This document shows, piece after piece, positions 48,704 to 59,706 of a stretch of DNA of 64,000 nt. The number at the start of each line of letters is the position of its first letter. Within the stretch, counting starts at the first letter, position 1. Below the pieces are notes generated by a model. That model saw nothing but the letters and a program-made list of their open reading frames with translations. It did not search any database and was not told the DNA's origin. Source of the stretch: Microglena sp. YARC. Taxonomy: Eukaryota; Chlorophyta; Chlorophyceae; Chlamydomonadales; Chlamydomonadaceae. The stretch is from positions 19,680,470-19,744,469 of the forward strand of contig CM039462.1 in NCBI GenBank assembly GCA_022414725.1, in the 5' to 3' direction. A program made the translations under genes and the position numbers.

Positions 48704-51700
48704 AGAGTCTAGGTGTGGACAATGTGGTGGCTGCTATGTCTATTCTGCATCACTAGCAAAATGAGATTCGTGAAAGTCACAAAAACCACCAGGTCAATTC
48801 AACTGCTGCATTGACGTTTTACCGAGCTGTTCTCTACCACCAAATTACAAAGCACTGTATTTATATGTAGTGAGTGTATACAGCATGGCATGGTAAGGAG
48901 ACAAGTACTAAGCGCATTGCAAGCGATGCAAAAAATTGGCGTCTTGAAATCGTGGGAGTGATGCCGCGAAAGGTTGAGCTGCCGAATCGACAGGTGATCA
49001 AGATGGCTTGAGTGCTCGCCGAAGCTAGGGTTTACGACAGCTAGGGCCACCATTATCGACAGGACAGACAGACAAACAGACAGATGGACAACACGGTGAC
49101 TATGGGGGCTCCCGCGATGGCAGATCCTGTCACTGGTTTCCTTTTCAGCTGAGAGCAGGTTCTAACTTTAACTTTAACTTGGTTACATAGCTTCAGCCAG
49201 CAATTTGGCTGCTCGCCGTCTTTGGCAGTAAAAAAAGCAGCCCAGAAGGGGGGGGGCCCACCAAACATGGAGGGATAGGCATGCTACAAGAATTGGCGTG
49301 GGCATGGGCAAAGGCATGAGAGTTTGGTCAGGATCGAGAAAACAAAGCATTTAGCATTTAGTTCATTCCAATCGAACAGCAATTTGTGGAATGCGCCTCT
49401 TGCACAACCTCTGTCATTATTCTCTCATCTCAACTCCCAGGCCAGCTTCTAATTGCGTATGATGTGATCATTATTGGGTTTGTTTTGCAAACTCACAAAC
49501 TGCCCCGGCGCCACGGTGCTCGCAGAGGCAACATCCTGCCGTGATACTGAGAGCGCCTCCTGAGCCTTGGCGTCCTGTAGCTCACCCAGATGTAGCAAGC
49601 ATGAATTCAGCATATCCATGGTATGCATACTCAAGGGCACCACATCCTTGGCTGGGGGGAGAAGGGACTGCAAGGGAGTTTTAAAGATTAATATTCAAAT
49701 ATGAATTGATAAGGTGGGAGTGATAGTGGGAGTTCATTATCGGTGATTATTGTTTCGGCTTTTATGACTATTATGACATTACGGGAATCATGTCATGAGT
49801 ATATACCTAGTGTGGATCCACATGTCGCATGAAGGAGTCCCTACCGCCTGGAGGGTGATACTTACTATGTCTGCCATGGTGACTTTCCCCAGCTGCGGCG
49901 TACGGGAGGGTCCCCATAACACCACGCCCCTCCTGGCGTTATCTTTCTTTTAGTATGGATCATCCCAGTGGAGAATGGGCAGGACCCTATAAGTATCACA
50001 TTGTTGTTGTTCTTGTTGTTGTTGTTGTTGTTGTTGTTATTGCTGTTGTTGTTGTTGTTGTTGTTGATGTTCTCCTTGTTGTTGTTGTTGTTGTTGTTGT
50101 TATTGTTGTTGTTGTTGTTGTTGTTATTGATGTTGTTGTTCTCCTTGTTGTTGTTGTTGTTGTTGTTGGCAGTGGTGGTGGTGGAGGTGGTGGAGGTGTG
50201 GGTGGGTGGGTGGGGGTCTTTCTCTTTGTAAAACAGATGCCAATAGGTTTAACAAACACATATACATCCCTTTGGTCCCATGATGCAGCATACAGGTGCG
50301 CCTGTATTATACTTACCTTCACTGGTAGCCATTCTCCATCCCCCCCCCACCACCACCCACCCACCCACCAACACACACACACTCTCACACCCACCCATCA
50401 CCCACCAACACACACACACACCTTCAGCACTTGTCCAAATGAGTACTTCCAGTGCTGGAACCGCCATTCCATGTTGTCCACCCCCATGTTTTGACCCGGA
50501 TGCGCATATTATGCTTACCTTCAATGGTAGCTATTCTCCAGTATGTACACATGCATGCGAACGGGAGGATTCCCTCAATCTCACGCCTGTGGCATGGCGT
50601 ACTAATTTTCATTTTGCTTACCTTTAGAGCCGCCACTGCACCAGCTTCTTTCAGCTGCTTCACCAAAGCTGGGACCTCAGACATGTGCATCAGTGCCTTC
50701 ACAAGGCCGCTCAGGGCCTCAGCATTCTCTCGACCATGCTTGTTCTTCAGGGCAGTTATGATGGAGAGATGGGCGCCACGTTGCACCAGGTTCACTGCAC
50801 CCTTTGGTATTCGAACATAGGCAGCAGCTGACTGCGCTATGTTCCAAAGCAATGCGTTAACATTGCTGCTACCACCATCGCCGCTCCATTTTGCAACACC
50901 ATCAGAACAAGCCCAGTTCAGGTATGCTGCCAGTTTTTCAGACACATCAAACGCCTCGAACAGCTCCGCTGCCTTCAGATCAGATCCCTCGTCTGTTCCA
51001 GAACACAAAAAGGCTAGCAGAATGACGGCCTCAAAGCACACATTGCCCCCCTTCAAAACCTTCTCAACGACGTCCACAGTCCCACAGTCCTTGAGAGTCG
51101 TATGGAGATTGGAGTTGAAAGCCAGATTTCTCAACAGCCTTAGGCACATTTCTTCGCCAGGCTTCTTGGATATGTAGGCAAGGGCTGCAGGCACGACTCC
51201 TAGGTCACGCATCCGCTCACGTGAAGCTGGCGTTGACAACAAGACCAGGCTGAGTGTGCCCCATGGCCATTCATTAGTTTCCCATAATGCCTGCAGAAAA
51301 AATGCAGAAGTGCAATTAAACTGAGTGGAGGACGCCAGACCCTGAGCGGAATGGTTTCAGATATTGCTATGCTATTGACCTTGTCTTGACAACCTAAAAT
51401 ATACGGGCTTGTAAGCTGGCTGAAGGGTGTTTCCCATTCATCCATTCAGGCAGGCAGTACACGTGTTACGGGATACACACCCAGATTTGTTTCTTGCTAT
51501 GAGCAGCAGCTTCTAGGCAACTCCCCTGGCTGGCCATATTCAGCCAAACCGCAAGCAAGCTTATGCACCCAGAAGTTGAGGTCATCAGCTGTTCAGCACT
51601 GCTGAAATCTTTGGGTGTTGCCAGGTGGTTGGCCCAGGGAGCTGCCTAGAAGCTGCTAAGGAAAGCCGAGAAGAAAACCCATGTACGCACCTGAGCCCTT

Positions 51701-54700
51701 TGGAGTACATTCAAGAGCAGCCCATGCTGAAAGAGCCGGTCCACAATCTTGGAACTGGTAACCGAACAAGGATTGTAATCTACATCAAAACCACGGTACA
51801 AAGAAAAGATGGGGCGATGGAGATACCTATAATGCATCAAAAAGAAATACATCCAGAGTTAGCATGCGGTTCAAACAAGGCACCAAAAGAATACAACCAG
51901 AGTTAGCATGCGGTACAAACGAGGATCAAAGGAATACATCGAGAGTTAGCATGCGGTACAAACAAGGCATTAAAGGAATACACATAGAGTTAGCATGCGG
52001 TACAAACAAGGAATTAAAGGAATACATCCAGAGTTAGCATGCGGTACAAACAAGGAATTAAAGGAATACATCCAGAGTTAGCATGCGGTACAAACAAGGC
52101 ACCAAAGGAATACATCCAGAGTTAGCATGCAGTATATACAGGAAACTAAAAAGAATCAATCCAGAGTAAGCATGCGGTACAAACAAGGCATGAAAAAGAA
52201 TCAATCCAGAGTAAGCATGCGGTACATACAAGGCACACAAATTAAATCATGTATCTCCAGTATGATGTACTTACATGATATGATCTTGCGTGCTTACTTC
52301 GTTGTATCTTAGAGCAAGCTGCTTGACCATGTGATCGCAGCATTGGTCTAGCTCATTGGAGAGATCCAGCCAGGCTGGAGCCAAGCTGGCGTTGCCGCCA
52401 GCACAAGTCGAACCTGCATAGCCCTCGAGGCTAACCTGAGCCTCTCCCAACAAGGAGCAGGATGTGTACATAGCTCTATATGCACTAGACCTATTCAAAG
52501 TTAGCATGCTGTACGACATGGCACCTAGACACAGGTTGGCAACATGCCAGGAACACCTGAGGTGCACAAGCTTCGCCTCCCGTGCATTGGCCTCTGTCTC
52601 GGGATCGAGTCTTTGCTCTATAACCTCAAGCACTACTTTGCTTAGGTGTTGCAACACATCCTTGCTCGTGCCGCACATGGCAAGCACAATGCTCTGCACC
52701 GCTTCCAGCATCTGGTTATACTTCAGGGCAGGCGGTGGCTGACGGGCAGATGTTGAAACAGCAGCCAGCTGTTTCGCCGCTGCTGACACCTCATGAGCAG
52801 GTTCAGGTGCAAAGGTCCCGGCCTGAAGCAGTAAGAACTTCTGGAGATGTCCAAGCGGCCTTTCTAGGTACTTCATATCCAGCGCCTTGCCCCAAATCTT
52901 CACCACTGACTGCTCCTCGCTGCGCAGCCCACAGTCCATGATTGACATCACAAAGCTGGCTGCAGCCAAGGTGTCCTTGCAGCCCTGTTGGTAGCATGCA
53001 TCTAGGTGCTCCTTCAATGCAGGAGCCTTGCCCATGAACGCAGACAGCTGCTCGACCAGCACTTGGGCAGCAGTCTGCAAGGCCGTCACAAAGCCCGCCT
53101 CCTCACTTTTTGCCAGCTGCAGCAGCATTGTCCAGACCTGTGCAGCTATGGGATTGCCTGCCGCTCCACCCACCTGTGCGCATTGGGCAGAATGTGGTGT
53201 GCGCTGTATGCATGAGGCAGAATATGGTGTGCGGTGTGTGCATGAGGCAGAATGTGGTGTGCGGTGTGTGCATGGGGCGCCATGTGTGTGGTGTGTGCAT
53301 TGGGCAGAATGTGGTGTGCGGTGTGTGCATGGGGCACCATGTGTGTGGTGTGTGCATGGGGCAGAATGTGGTGTGGGGTGTATGCATAGGGCGGTATATG
53401 GTGCGGGGTGCCGGAATGTGGTGCGGGGTGCCGGCATGGGGCTCCATGTTATGTGGGGTGTGTGCATGGGTTGACATGTGGCGTGTTGTGTGTCCAGGGG
53501 GTAGAATGTGGCGTGGGGTGTTTAAATGGGGCAGAATGTGGTGTGCGGTGTGTGCATGAGATGGTCTGCTACGCCTCCCACCTGGGCTGTTAATGCCGCT
53601 GGGGTGAGTGATGCCAGAACATCCGCCAGCTGGGCGGTGTGGGCCTCCTCCATGCTGCTGCTACCTGCCAGCACCGCTGTCAGCATCGTCAGTAGCTGGC
53701 ACACTAGCATGCGCTGCGTTTGCAGGAGGGTAACTGGCGATGAGACTGGCGAGGCAGCAGAGGGGTTCTCCATGGAGGTTGTCCCTGCAGCCCCAGACAG
53801 GGCCCTTGCGGCAGCCCCCAGAACACCATGAGACAATGCAGCCTGGGCTAGTTCAGTGGACAGGCTGGCACCCAGACTCAGGAACTCGGCTGCCCAGAAC
53901 ACAGCTGCTGCCTCGAGGGGCAGTGACTCAGCAGGAGGGCCAGCAATAGCGGACTGGGACTGGAGTGTTGGTATTGGTATACTTTGAGCCCCCTCTTCTT
54001 GACTTGTTGCAGCTGCAGAGGACCATACCCATGCAAGCGATTGTATTAGATGCGGGAGCAGCGCAGCATCCGTCAGTATCTGTTTCAACAGCTCGGGATG
54101 GTCTTGCAGCTCCTTCGAGCACGAGCGCAGCGAGGTAATCAGAGATGGCAAAGCTGCAGAATTTGCCTGCGACGTGTCAGTCGCGGGGGCAGCTGCAGCG
54201 AGTGCGTGGGTACAGGCCAGCAGATACTCGGTAGGCATCTCTACGCGGAGGGAGCTACTCGTGGATAGTGGTAAGAGAGTAACATGTCTTTATGTGTCTC
54301 CCGTCGCCCTCTAGCAGAGGTTACCCGAGAACTTCAGGCGCCTTTGCGTCATTCCGTGTCTTTCTGCTAAATCGGGCGTCAGATAGGACAGTGTGAGCTG
54401 ATTGGTTACCAATGCGGTTTTCAGCCACACTGCGGGTCAAGAAATGACTGAAGTCCTAAGCGCGTGTCGCAAGCGACACGGGAAAACGCTTTAGCAGTCA
54501 CGTGCAGGGCATGGGGCGAATAGTTAAGGAACTTGATCTGAAGACTGTGAGACTGTAAGGGGAAGGAGCAGGTCCATGGCCAGGTGGGAGGCCAGGGAGG
54601 GAGGCTGGGAGTTTCGAAAGTAGGTTGTCCCCATGGCCAAATGAGTGCGCGGGCGCACAGTTTCAGCCAAACCCGATTTGTGACCCTGAATTTTCCAGGG

Positions 54701-54990
54701 CGATCGAAATCGTGAGCCCAAGCGAAACTCTTCAGAACGCTAGATAGCAGGGGAATTGCTTGTGGAGGCCAGATTGTACCTTCCATTCGTAGATCTGAAA
54801 GGGGTGGATGCTCGGAAGCGCAGGAGCTCGCGGACCTTGGTGGACATCTCTCAATGTGACGCCTTGATGAGTTGGCACTAGATGAACTCGATTTTACTCG
54901 CCGAGAAACAGCTTGGCTACATTTTAAGCGCATGGCCTTCCCAACATCCGCGAGCAATTCCTCATTCGGATAGATAAGCTGGAGCATCAT
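45340..54990 (-). CDS. ARM-repeat protein with TIR domain (SARM1-like layout)
   Basis: Proposed exons in transcript order: 54990-54780, 54240-53582, 53173-52298, 51290-50622, 49667-49497, 48535-48436, 47643 to about 47264, about 47210-46554, 45783-45340 (TAA). All phases match, giving about 1388 residues. Residues 1 to about 860 are helical and ARM-like, for example CLRLLRNLAFNSNLHTTLKD. About 863-1015 form a TIR domain (IWDVFLSHKRSDAKDFARAL; SSRNLVFILTDN; SSHWCIKELQ). The rest is Pro/Gly-rich with two coiled-coil-like stretches. In SARM1 an ARM domain restrains a TIR NAD-cleaving domain, and the catalytic Glu lies in the position of Glu933 in WCIKEL here. No SAM domain is visible. NADase activity is inferred, not shown. 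The join near 47264/47210 is uncertain (donor GTCGCA; a 107-nt alternative also keeps frame). Confidence 0.75.
46250..46445. other. ACATACATACAT-rich stretch in the ARM-TIR last intron
   Basis: ATACATA repeats around 46310-46400 and a GGAGCGTGGGCTGACTGAG stretch. No gene. Confidence 0.5.
47264..48535 (-). CDS. TIR domain exons of the ARM-TIR gene
   Basis: The exon 48535-48436 (acceptor CAATACAG|ATTT, donor TTTCTAG|GTACGT) encodes betaA/alphaA: IWDVFLSHKRSDAKDFARAL and GLSAFL. The exon from 47643 (acceptor TGTCACAG|ACTT) encodes DFEWREELTELETAV, SSRNLVFILTDNILSSHWCI, KEL with the presumed catalytic Glu933, NIILVTREGARW, and the final VDQLLIKVKRAS helix. The usual loop after FLD with an xxLxxGx pattern (BB loop) is missing. 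Either a microexon of 3n bases lies between 47644 and 48435 or the loop is deleted. Confidence 0.8.
48115..48195. repeat. Half copy of the 35-bp-TIR MITE
   Basis: TACTGCTGAAACCTTTGGGG and CAGGGAGCTGCCTAGAACCT match the right half of 51490-51665. Confidence 0.7.
48200..48310 (+). repeat. Dispersed repeat, copy of 35120-35235
   Basis: GGTGTTTGTGAGTCAACGCG CCCAAAATGTTATTCAACGC and CCCGCCCAGGACGAACATAA. Confidence 0.75.
48565..48699 (+). repeat. (GT)n and 27-base poly-G
   Basis: GTGTGTGTGT runs at 48565-48582 and 48660-48670, then G from 48673 to 48699. In the ARM-TIR intron before the TIR exon. Confidence 0.95.
49157..49235 (+). repeat. Dispersed repeat, CAGCCAGCAATTTGG family
   Basis: AACTTTAACTTGGTTACATA GCTTCAGCCAGCAATTTGGC TGCTCGCCGTCTTTGGCAGT. 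See 22712. Confidence 0.85.
49780..49945 (+). repeat. Dispersed repeat, copy of 23235-23400
   Basis: CATGTCGCATGAAGGAGTCC CTACCGCCTGGAGGGTGATA and TAACACCACGCCCCTCCTGG. Confidence 0.75.
50000..50220 (+). repeat. (GTT)n microsatellite
   Basis: Long imperfect GTT array at 50003-50168, then GGTGGTGGAGGTGG. It lies between ARM-TIR exons. Confidence 0.95.
50622..54240 (-). CDS. ARM-like helical region exons
   Basis: Three large phase-compatible exons. 54240-53582 is Ala/Leu-rich (SLITSLRSCSKELQDHPELL, TLLQTQRMLVCQLLTMLTAV). 53173-52298 includes AAQVWTMLLQLAKSEEAG and VQSIVLAMCGTSKDVLQHLS. 51290-50622 has ALWETNEWPWGTLSLVLLST, RMRDLGVVPAALAYI and CLRLLRNLAFNSNLHTTL, typical of armadillo helices. 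A 57-codon exon, 49667-49497, continues the helices to the TIR domain. I estimate 8-12 ARM-type repeats. Confidence 0.7.
51490..51665. mobile_element. MITE with about 35-bp inverted repeats, copy 3
   Basis: TTGCTATGAGCAGCAGCTTC TAGGCAACTCCCC at the left and CAGGGAGCTGCCTAGAAGCT GCTAAG at the right, with a diverged interior. In the ARM-TIR intron before exon 4. Confidence 0.75.
51850..52250 (+). repeat. About 38-bp tandem repeat resembling an ARM-TIR exon segment
   Basis: About ten copies of GGAATACATCCAGAGTTAGC ATGCGGTACAAACAAGGC. The exon to the right contains CAAAGTTAGCATGCTGTACG ACATGGC (52496-52522), so the repeat may derive from it. Confidence 0.9.
53174..53581 (-). repeat. ARM-TIR intron made of about 30-bp repeats between duplicated splice boundaries
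   Basis: Plus-strand units of GTGTGCATGGGGCAGAATGT GGTGTGCG recur about ten times. On the gene strand the donor side reads CAG|GTGGGAGGCGTAGCAG and the next exon begins CAG|GTGGGTGGAGCGGCAG, so the exon start has a near copy at the intron start. Confidence 0.85.
54430..54620 (-). repeat. Dispersed repeat shared with 60705-60855
   Basis: CGCGTGTCGCAAGCGACACG GGAAAACGCTTTAGCAGTCA and GGGGCGAATAGTTAAGGAAC TTGATCTG are the reverse complement of 60760-60845. In ARM-TIR intron 1. Confidence 0.8.
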
Positions 54991-55045
54991 CACCGCGGTC
55001 TAGAGACATGTTTCCCCGGGACCCGTTTTCGCCTGTTTCGTGATT

Positions 55046-56697
55046 ACCGCCCTCAATGTAGGAGAGACTCAAGAGTTACACCGAGTCACACCGAGTCACA
55101 TGAGTGTAACATTACTTCAGTTCATAAGTGTAACCGGGCGAGGAGCCATTTAGCCCTGAAGGGTTCGCGTCGAAATAAGGATCCGTGGCAAGCCAATTGT
55201 CCATGCAACATGAGCGTTTCCATCCGACCCAGAGCCATCGCCTGCAAACTCCCATCGCGGCTGGACATGCTACTTGCGCGCAACGTGCAAATTGCGCAAA
55301 TGATAAGTTCCAACTACGCAATTGAATTGAACTGGTGCACTTCCGACCTCTGAATCTGCCAAGGTGACTTGCTAGTAATAGCCTGCCTCAGTACTTCGCT
55401 TTCGTTATGCAGACCTGCGAAGCTTCAAAATTAATCACTATCTACCCAAGTGGGTAACACCCCCCTGCGAACCTGTGGAGCTTGGACCAGCGCAGCTTCG
55501 ACCTTCGTGCTCTGACCTAGGGGGCCATCGCCTGCAACCTGCTGGACGTGCTACTTGCGAACGTGCAAATTGCGCAAATGCTAACTTCGAACTACGCAAT
55601 TGAATTAAACTGGTGCTCTTCCAACCTCTGAATCTGCCAATCTTGCTATTAATAGCATGCCTCAGTACTGATCATTCGTTCTGTAGACCTGCGAAGCTTC
55701 AAATTAATTACTATCAGCCCAAGTGGGTAACACCACCCTGCGAACCTGTGGAGTTTGGACCAGCGCAGCTTTGAGCTACGTGCTCTGACCTAGGGGCCCA
55801 TCGCCTGCAACCTGCTGGACGTGCTACTTGCGAACGTGTAAATTGAGCATATGCTGGCCTTCGAACTGCGGAATTGATAACTGGTGCATCTCCGACCCCC
55901 GTCTCAGCCAAAGTGACTAAGTGACTTGCTATTTATAGCTACCTAAGTACCAATCGTTCCTTCTGCGGAGCTGCGAAGCTACAAAAGTAAGAACTGACTC
56001 GCTACCCAAGAAGGTGACACTACCCTGAGAAGCTGCAGAGCTTCGACCAACGCAGCTTTCAGATTCGTGCTTCGACCTAGGGGGCAGCGGCGTTGCACAA
56101 TGGTAGCCACTTATCTCCATTCTCCATGGCCAGGCGCAACTCTAGGCCCAGCCATTCCAAATCATGGGCAGAGCGGCTATTGAGACCCTATGCTCACCCA
56201 CAGCATTCCCCCAAAGCACATGGCACATGCGCTCCCAAACTGCGCCACATTCGCGTCATACCCACACAACGCATAAACACCCGGCCAGCCCGATGCATGC
56301 CGACCCACGCTACAGGCATCCACCCCGACACACCCGACCACCCCCTCGCGTCGGGTCAGGCCCAGACCGGAACGGCTCATACTGCCCAGCCCACACATGC
56401 AACACCTTCTCAAAATCCCCTAAAATTAACCCAACCTCTGATTGCTCTCATTTCTTCTGCACCAAATTATTACAACTAAAGCCAACCTTCATGTATGCTC
56501 TGCATGACAGTAGAGGCACGTTCAATACTGCTTTAAACAGCAACACTGCAAAATGTCCCTTATTTGTTTGTTTGTTACTTTGTTGTCACTTAGATTACTT
56601 TGATTACTTTGAAAGCAACAAGGCTACAACATAAGTACATAACTGACCGCCCGTACAAAAGCTTATAATTCCAAAAACCAATAGCACAGGGGGCGGT
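55046..56697 (+). mobile_element. ACCGCCC/GGGCGGT-end transposon, copy C
   Basis: It starts ACCGCCCTCAATGTAGGAGA GACTCAAGAGTTACACCGAG and ends CACAGGGGGCGGT. Internally it has three tandem about 290-bp segments (CTTCGAACTxCGxAATTGA, CCTGCGAAGCTTCAAAATTA, AACCTGTGGAGCTTGGACC). No intact protein frame. It lies head to tail with copies D and B. Confidence 0.8.
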
Positions 56698-56722
56698 CAA
56701 TATAGTTACCGCCCTCAATGTT

Positions 56723-57921
56723 TACCGCCCTCAATGTAGGACAGACTCAAGAGTTACACCGAGTCACACCGAGTCACATGAGTGTAACATTACTTCAGTT
56801 CATAAGTGTAACCGGATGCAGAGCCATTTAGCCCTGAAGGGTTCGCGTCGAAATAAGGATCTGTGGCAAGCCAATTGTCCATGCAACATGAGCGTTTCCA
56901 TCCGACCCAGGGCCATCGCCTGCAAACTCCCATCGCGGCTGGACCTGCTACTTGCGCGCAACGTGCAAATTGCGCAAAGGCTAAGTTCGAACTGCGCAAT
57001 TGAATTGAACTGGTGCACTTCCAACCTCTGAATCTGCCAAGGTGACTCGCTAGTAATAGCCTGCCTCAGTACTTCGCTTTCGTTATGCAGACCTGCGAAG
57101 CTTCAAAATTAATTACTATCTACCCAAGTGGGTAACACCCCCCTGCGAACCTGTGGAGCTTGGACCAGCGCAGCTTCGACCTTCGTGCTCTGACCTAGGG
57201 GGCCATCGCCTACAAAATGCTGGACGTGCTACTTGCGAACGTGGAAATTGTGCAAATGCTGACCTTCGAACTGCGGAATTGATAACTGGTGCTCTTCCGA
57301 CCCCCGTATCTGCCAGAGTGACTTGCTAGTAACAGCCTAGTTAAGTACCAATCATTCGTTCTGCAGACCTGCGAAGCTTCAAACATAAGAACTAACCCGC
57401 TACCCAAGAAGGTGACACCACCCTGAGAAGCTGCAGAGCTTCGACCAACGCAGCTTTCAGATTCGTGCTTCGACCTAGGGGGCAGCGGCGTTGCACAATG
57501 GTAGCCACTTATCTCCACTCTCCATGGCCAGAGGCAACTCTAGGCCCAGCCCAGCCCAGCCGTTCAAAATCATGGGCAGAGCGGCTATTGAGACCCTATG
57601 CTCACCTATTCTCCCAAAGCACATTCCACATGCGCTTGCAAACTGCGCTACATTCGTGTCATACCCACACAACGCATAACCACCCGGCCAGCCCAATGCA
57701 TGCCGACCCACGCTGGGTGCAGCCCAGACCTGAACGGCACATACTGCCTAGCCCAAACATGCAACACCTTCTAAAAATTCCCTAAAATTAACCCGACCTC
57801 TGATTGGTCTCATTTTTTCTGCTTCAAATTCTTACAACTTAAGCCAACCTTCACATAAGAACACAACTCACCGCCCGTACATACGCTTATAATTCCAAAA
57901 ACCAACAGTTCAGGGGGCGGT
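56723..57921 (+). mobile_element. ACCGCCC/GGGCGGT-end transposon, copy D
   Basis: Same subfamily as copy C (GAGTTACACCGAGTCACACC start) but with one internal segment fewer. A second ACCGCCCTCAATGTTT at 56708 suggests a small terminal duplication. It ends CAGGGGGCGGT. Confidence 0.8.
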
Positions 57922-57931
57922 CAATATAGTT

Positions 57932-59388
57932 ACCGCCCTCAATGTAGGAGAGACTCGACGGTCACACCGGTCACACCGGAGGCGGAGCCATTTAGCCCTA
58001 AAGGGTTCGCGTCGACTTTAGCATCCTTCGCAAGCCACCTGACAATGATTGCGAATGAGCGTTTCCCCGACCCACATGGCCACCTGCTATCGCCGTTGCA
58101 AACTGCGAACTTGCTACTTGCGACCATGCAAATTCCGCATACCCGTCTGCTAAAATTCGAACTGCGCAATTGATAAGCTCCGAAATTTCGACCGTCAAAT
58201 GTGCTACTTGCGACCATGCAAATTCCGCATACCGGTCTGCTAATTAAACTTCAAACTGCGCAATTGATAAGCTCTGAAATTCCGACCGTCAAATGTGCCC
58301 AACAAACTTCCTACGAACACCGAGCCAAGTGTCTTGTTCGTAGGGGCAGATTGCACATACCGAGACGCGCATACTTGCACTCCCTGGGCACAAGTAATAT
58401 GTGCGCACGAACTCATTCGTTCCTTTACTTGCATCTTCCGTATAGAGGCGTGTGGAATGCCAAACTGCTCTGCTGACGAATGGTCGGAACAGAAACGCCT
58501 GGTACCTTCCGCCTGTGTAACACCCAACGCTGCAGAACCCACTGCCTTCCGCAAACAGATAATCCGTGCCTTTACCACCACGCACAACCGAACCCAAAGC
58601 GGACGAAGAATCCATGTAGAACGACGGACAGACCACAGCGAAGAGCACTGGAATTACCACCGAACAGAGAGTAAGATAGCATCTCGAGTAAACACAGCCA
58701 GGACTCAATAAAGAGCCATGGCCCGCCAGGCACCACTAGCAGACAAGCAAGTGTCGGCAGCAAGCTTCTTAAATGATGTCGTCCTAGAGGGACGTGGACA
58801 GGAGTCTGGTTCGATTTTCCTACACAACCACACAGTTCTTTGGGTCCCTGGTGGTACGTGCCATCTGCGGTGCCATCTGCGATTCGTTGCCATCTGCGGT
58901 TCGTCGTACCTGGGGACCCTAAGATCTTCCACGGATTTGAACCCAAAGTTACAACTCCTAGTGTGCATGGTAATTTAATGATCACTAACTAAATCAGTAT
59001 ACAGATCACATGCAGTTCTTAAATATAACGTTTTATTACTAAGCATTACATCCACATACAAAACAACAAATCAAGATCCTTAACATCCGCTCCAATCGTC
59101 ACATGCATTATCATTACAATAGCATACAAAGATGCACAATAATCAATCATGTGCACATAATCGATCACACAACAGACTCAGACACACACGAGAGGAGGAT
59201 TTAGTTACATACTCAGCAAAAATCAATGCCGAGACTGAACAGCGCCGAGGCAGCTGGACAGTTTTATAACAGTGAGGGTTTGGGCAACATACCCCTCAGA
59301 ACCTGGTCCAGGAGGTGACCTCCAATAAAGCGTACGAAAGAGCAAATAAAAGGCTTGACAACAGACACACACACAACTAGCGGGCGGT
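57932..59388 (+). mobile_element. ACCGCCC/GGGCGGT-end transposon, copy B
   Basis: Same subfamily as copy A (GACGGTCACACCGGTCACAC). It contains GCACGAACTCATTCG, CTTCCGCAAACAGATAATCC and ACTAAGCATTACATCCACAT. A tandem duplication with GCTACTTGCGACCATGCAAA TTCCGCATACC occurs at 58109 and 58201. It ends CGGGCGGTCA. Confidence 0.8.
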
Positions 59389-59639
59389 CACTCTAGTTAC
59401 ACACACTGTGACAGGTACCTGGAAGTACGGCTGAAATACGACCCATTTGATGATGGGGACAGCCAGTAGTGGAGTAAGTAGCTACTCGTAGCGGAATAAG
59501 CTACAAAATCACTCGACAACTTTTGCGAAGGATCTTCACCGCTGCGATGCTGATAACTCTAGTCATGCGCACTCGTGCACATTCCAACTATGAGCCAAAT
59601 GTTTGCCCGGGATCGTTCAAACGCCTGGAGAGACGGGGC

Positions 59640-59656
59640 GGGGGGGGGGGGGGGGG

Positions 59657-59704
<48 letters not shown>
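59640..59704 (+). repeat. Poly-G followed by (GA)n
   Basis: Nineteen G (59641-59659) and then about 22 GA units. Confidence 0.95.

Positions 59705-59705
<1 letters not shown>

Positions 59706-59706
<1 letters not shown>

Noticed and set aside
54421..54780. Continuation of the ARM-TIR first-exon frame to 54421
   Set aside because: The frame runs on past the donor at 54780 into a dispersed repeat. Splicing GGAAG|GTACAA to the acceptor before 54240 restores phase and a better protein.
56093..56634. Plus frames in transposon copy C
   Set aside because: The frames are not conserved in copy D despite high DNA similarity, so there is no sign of selection for protein.
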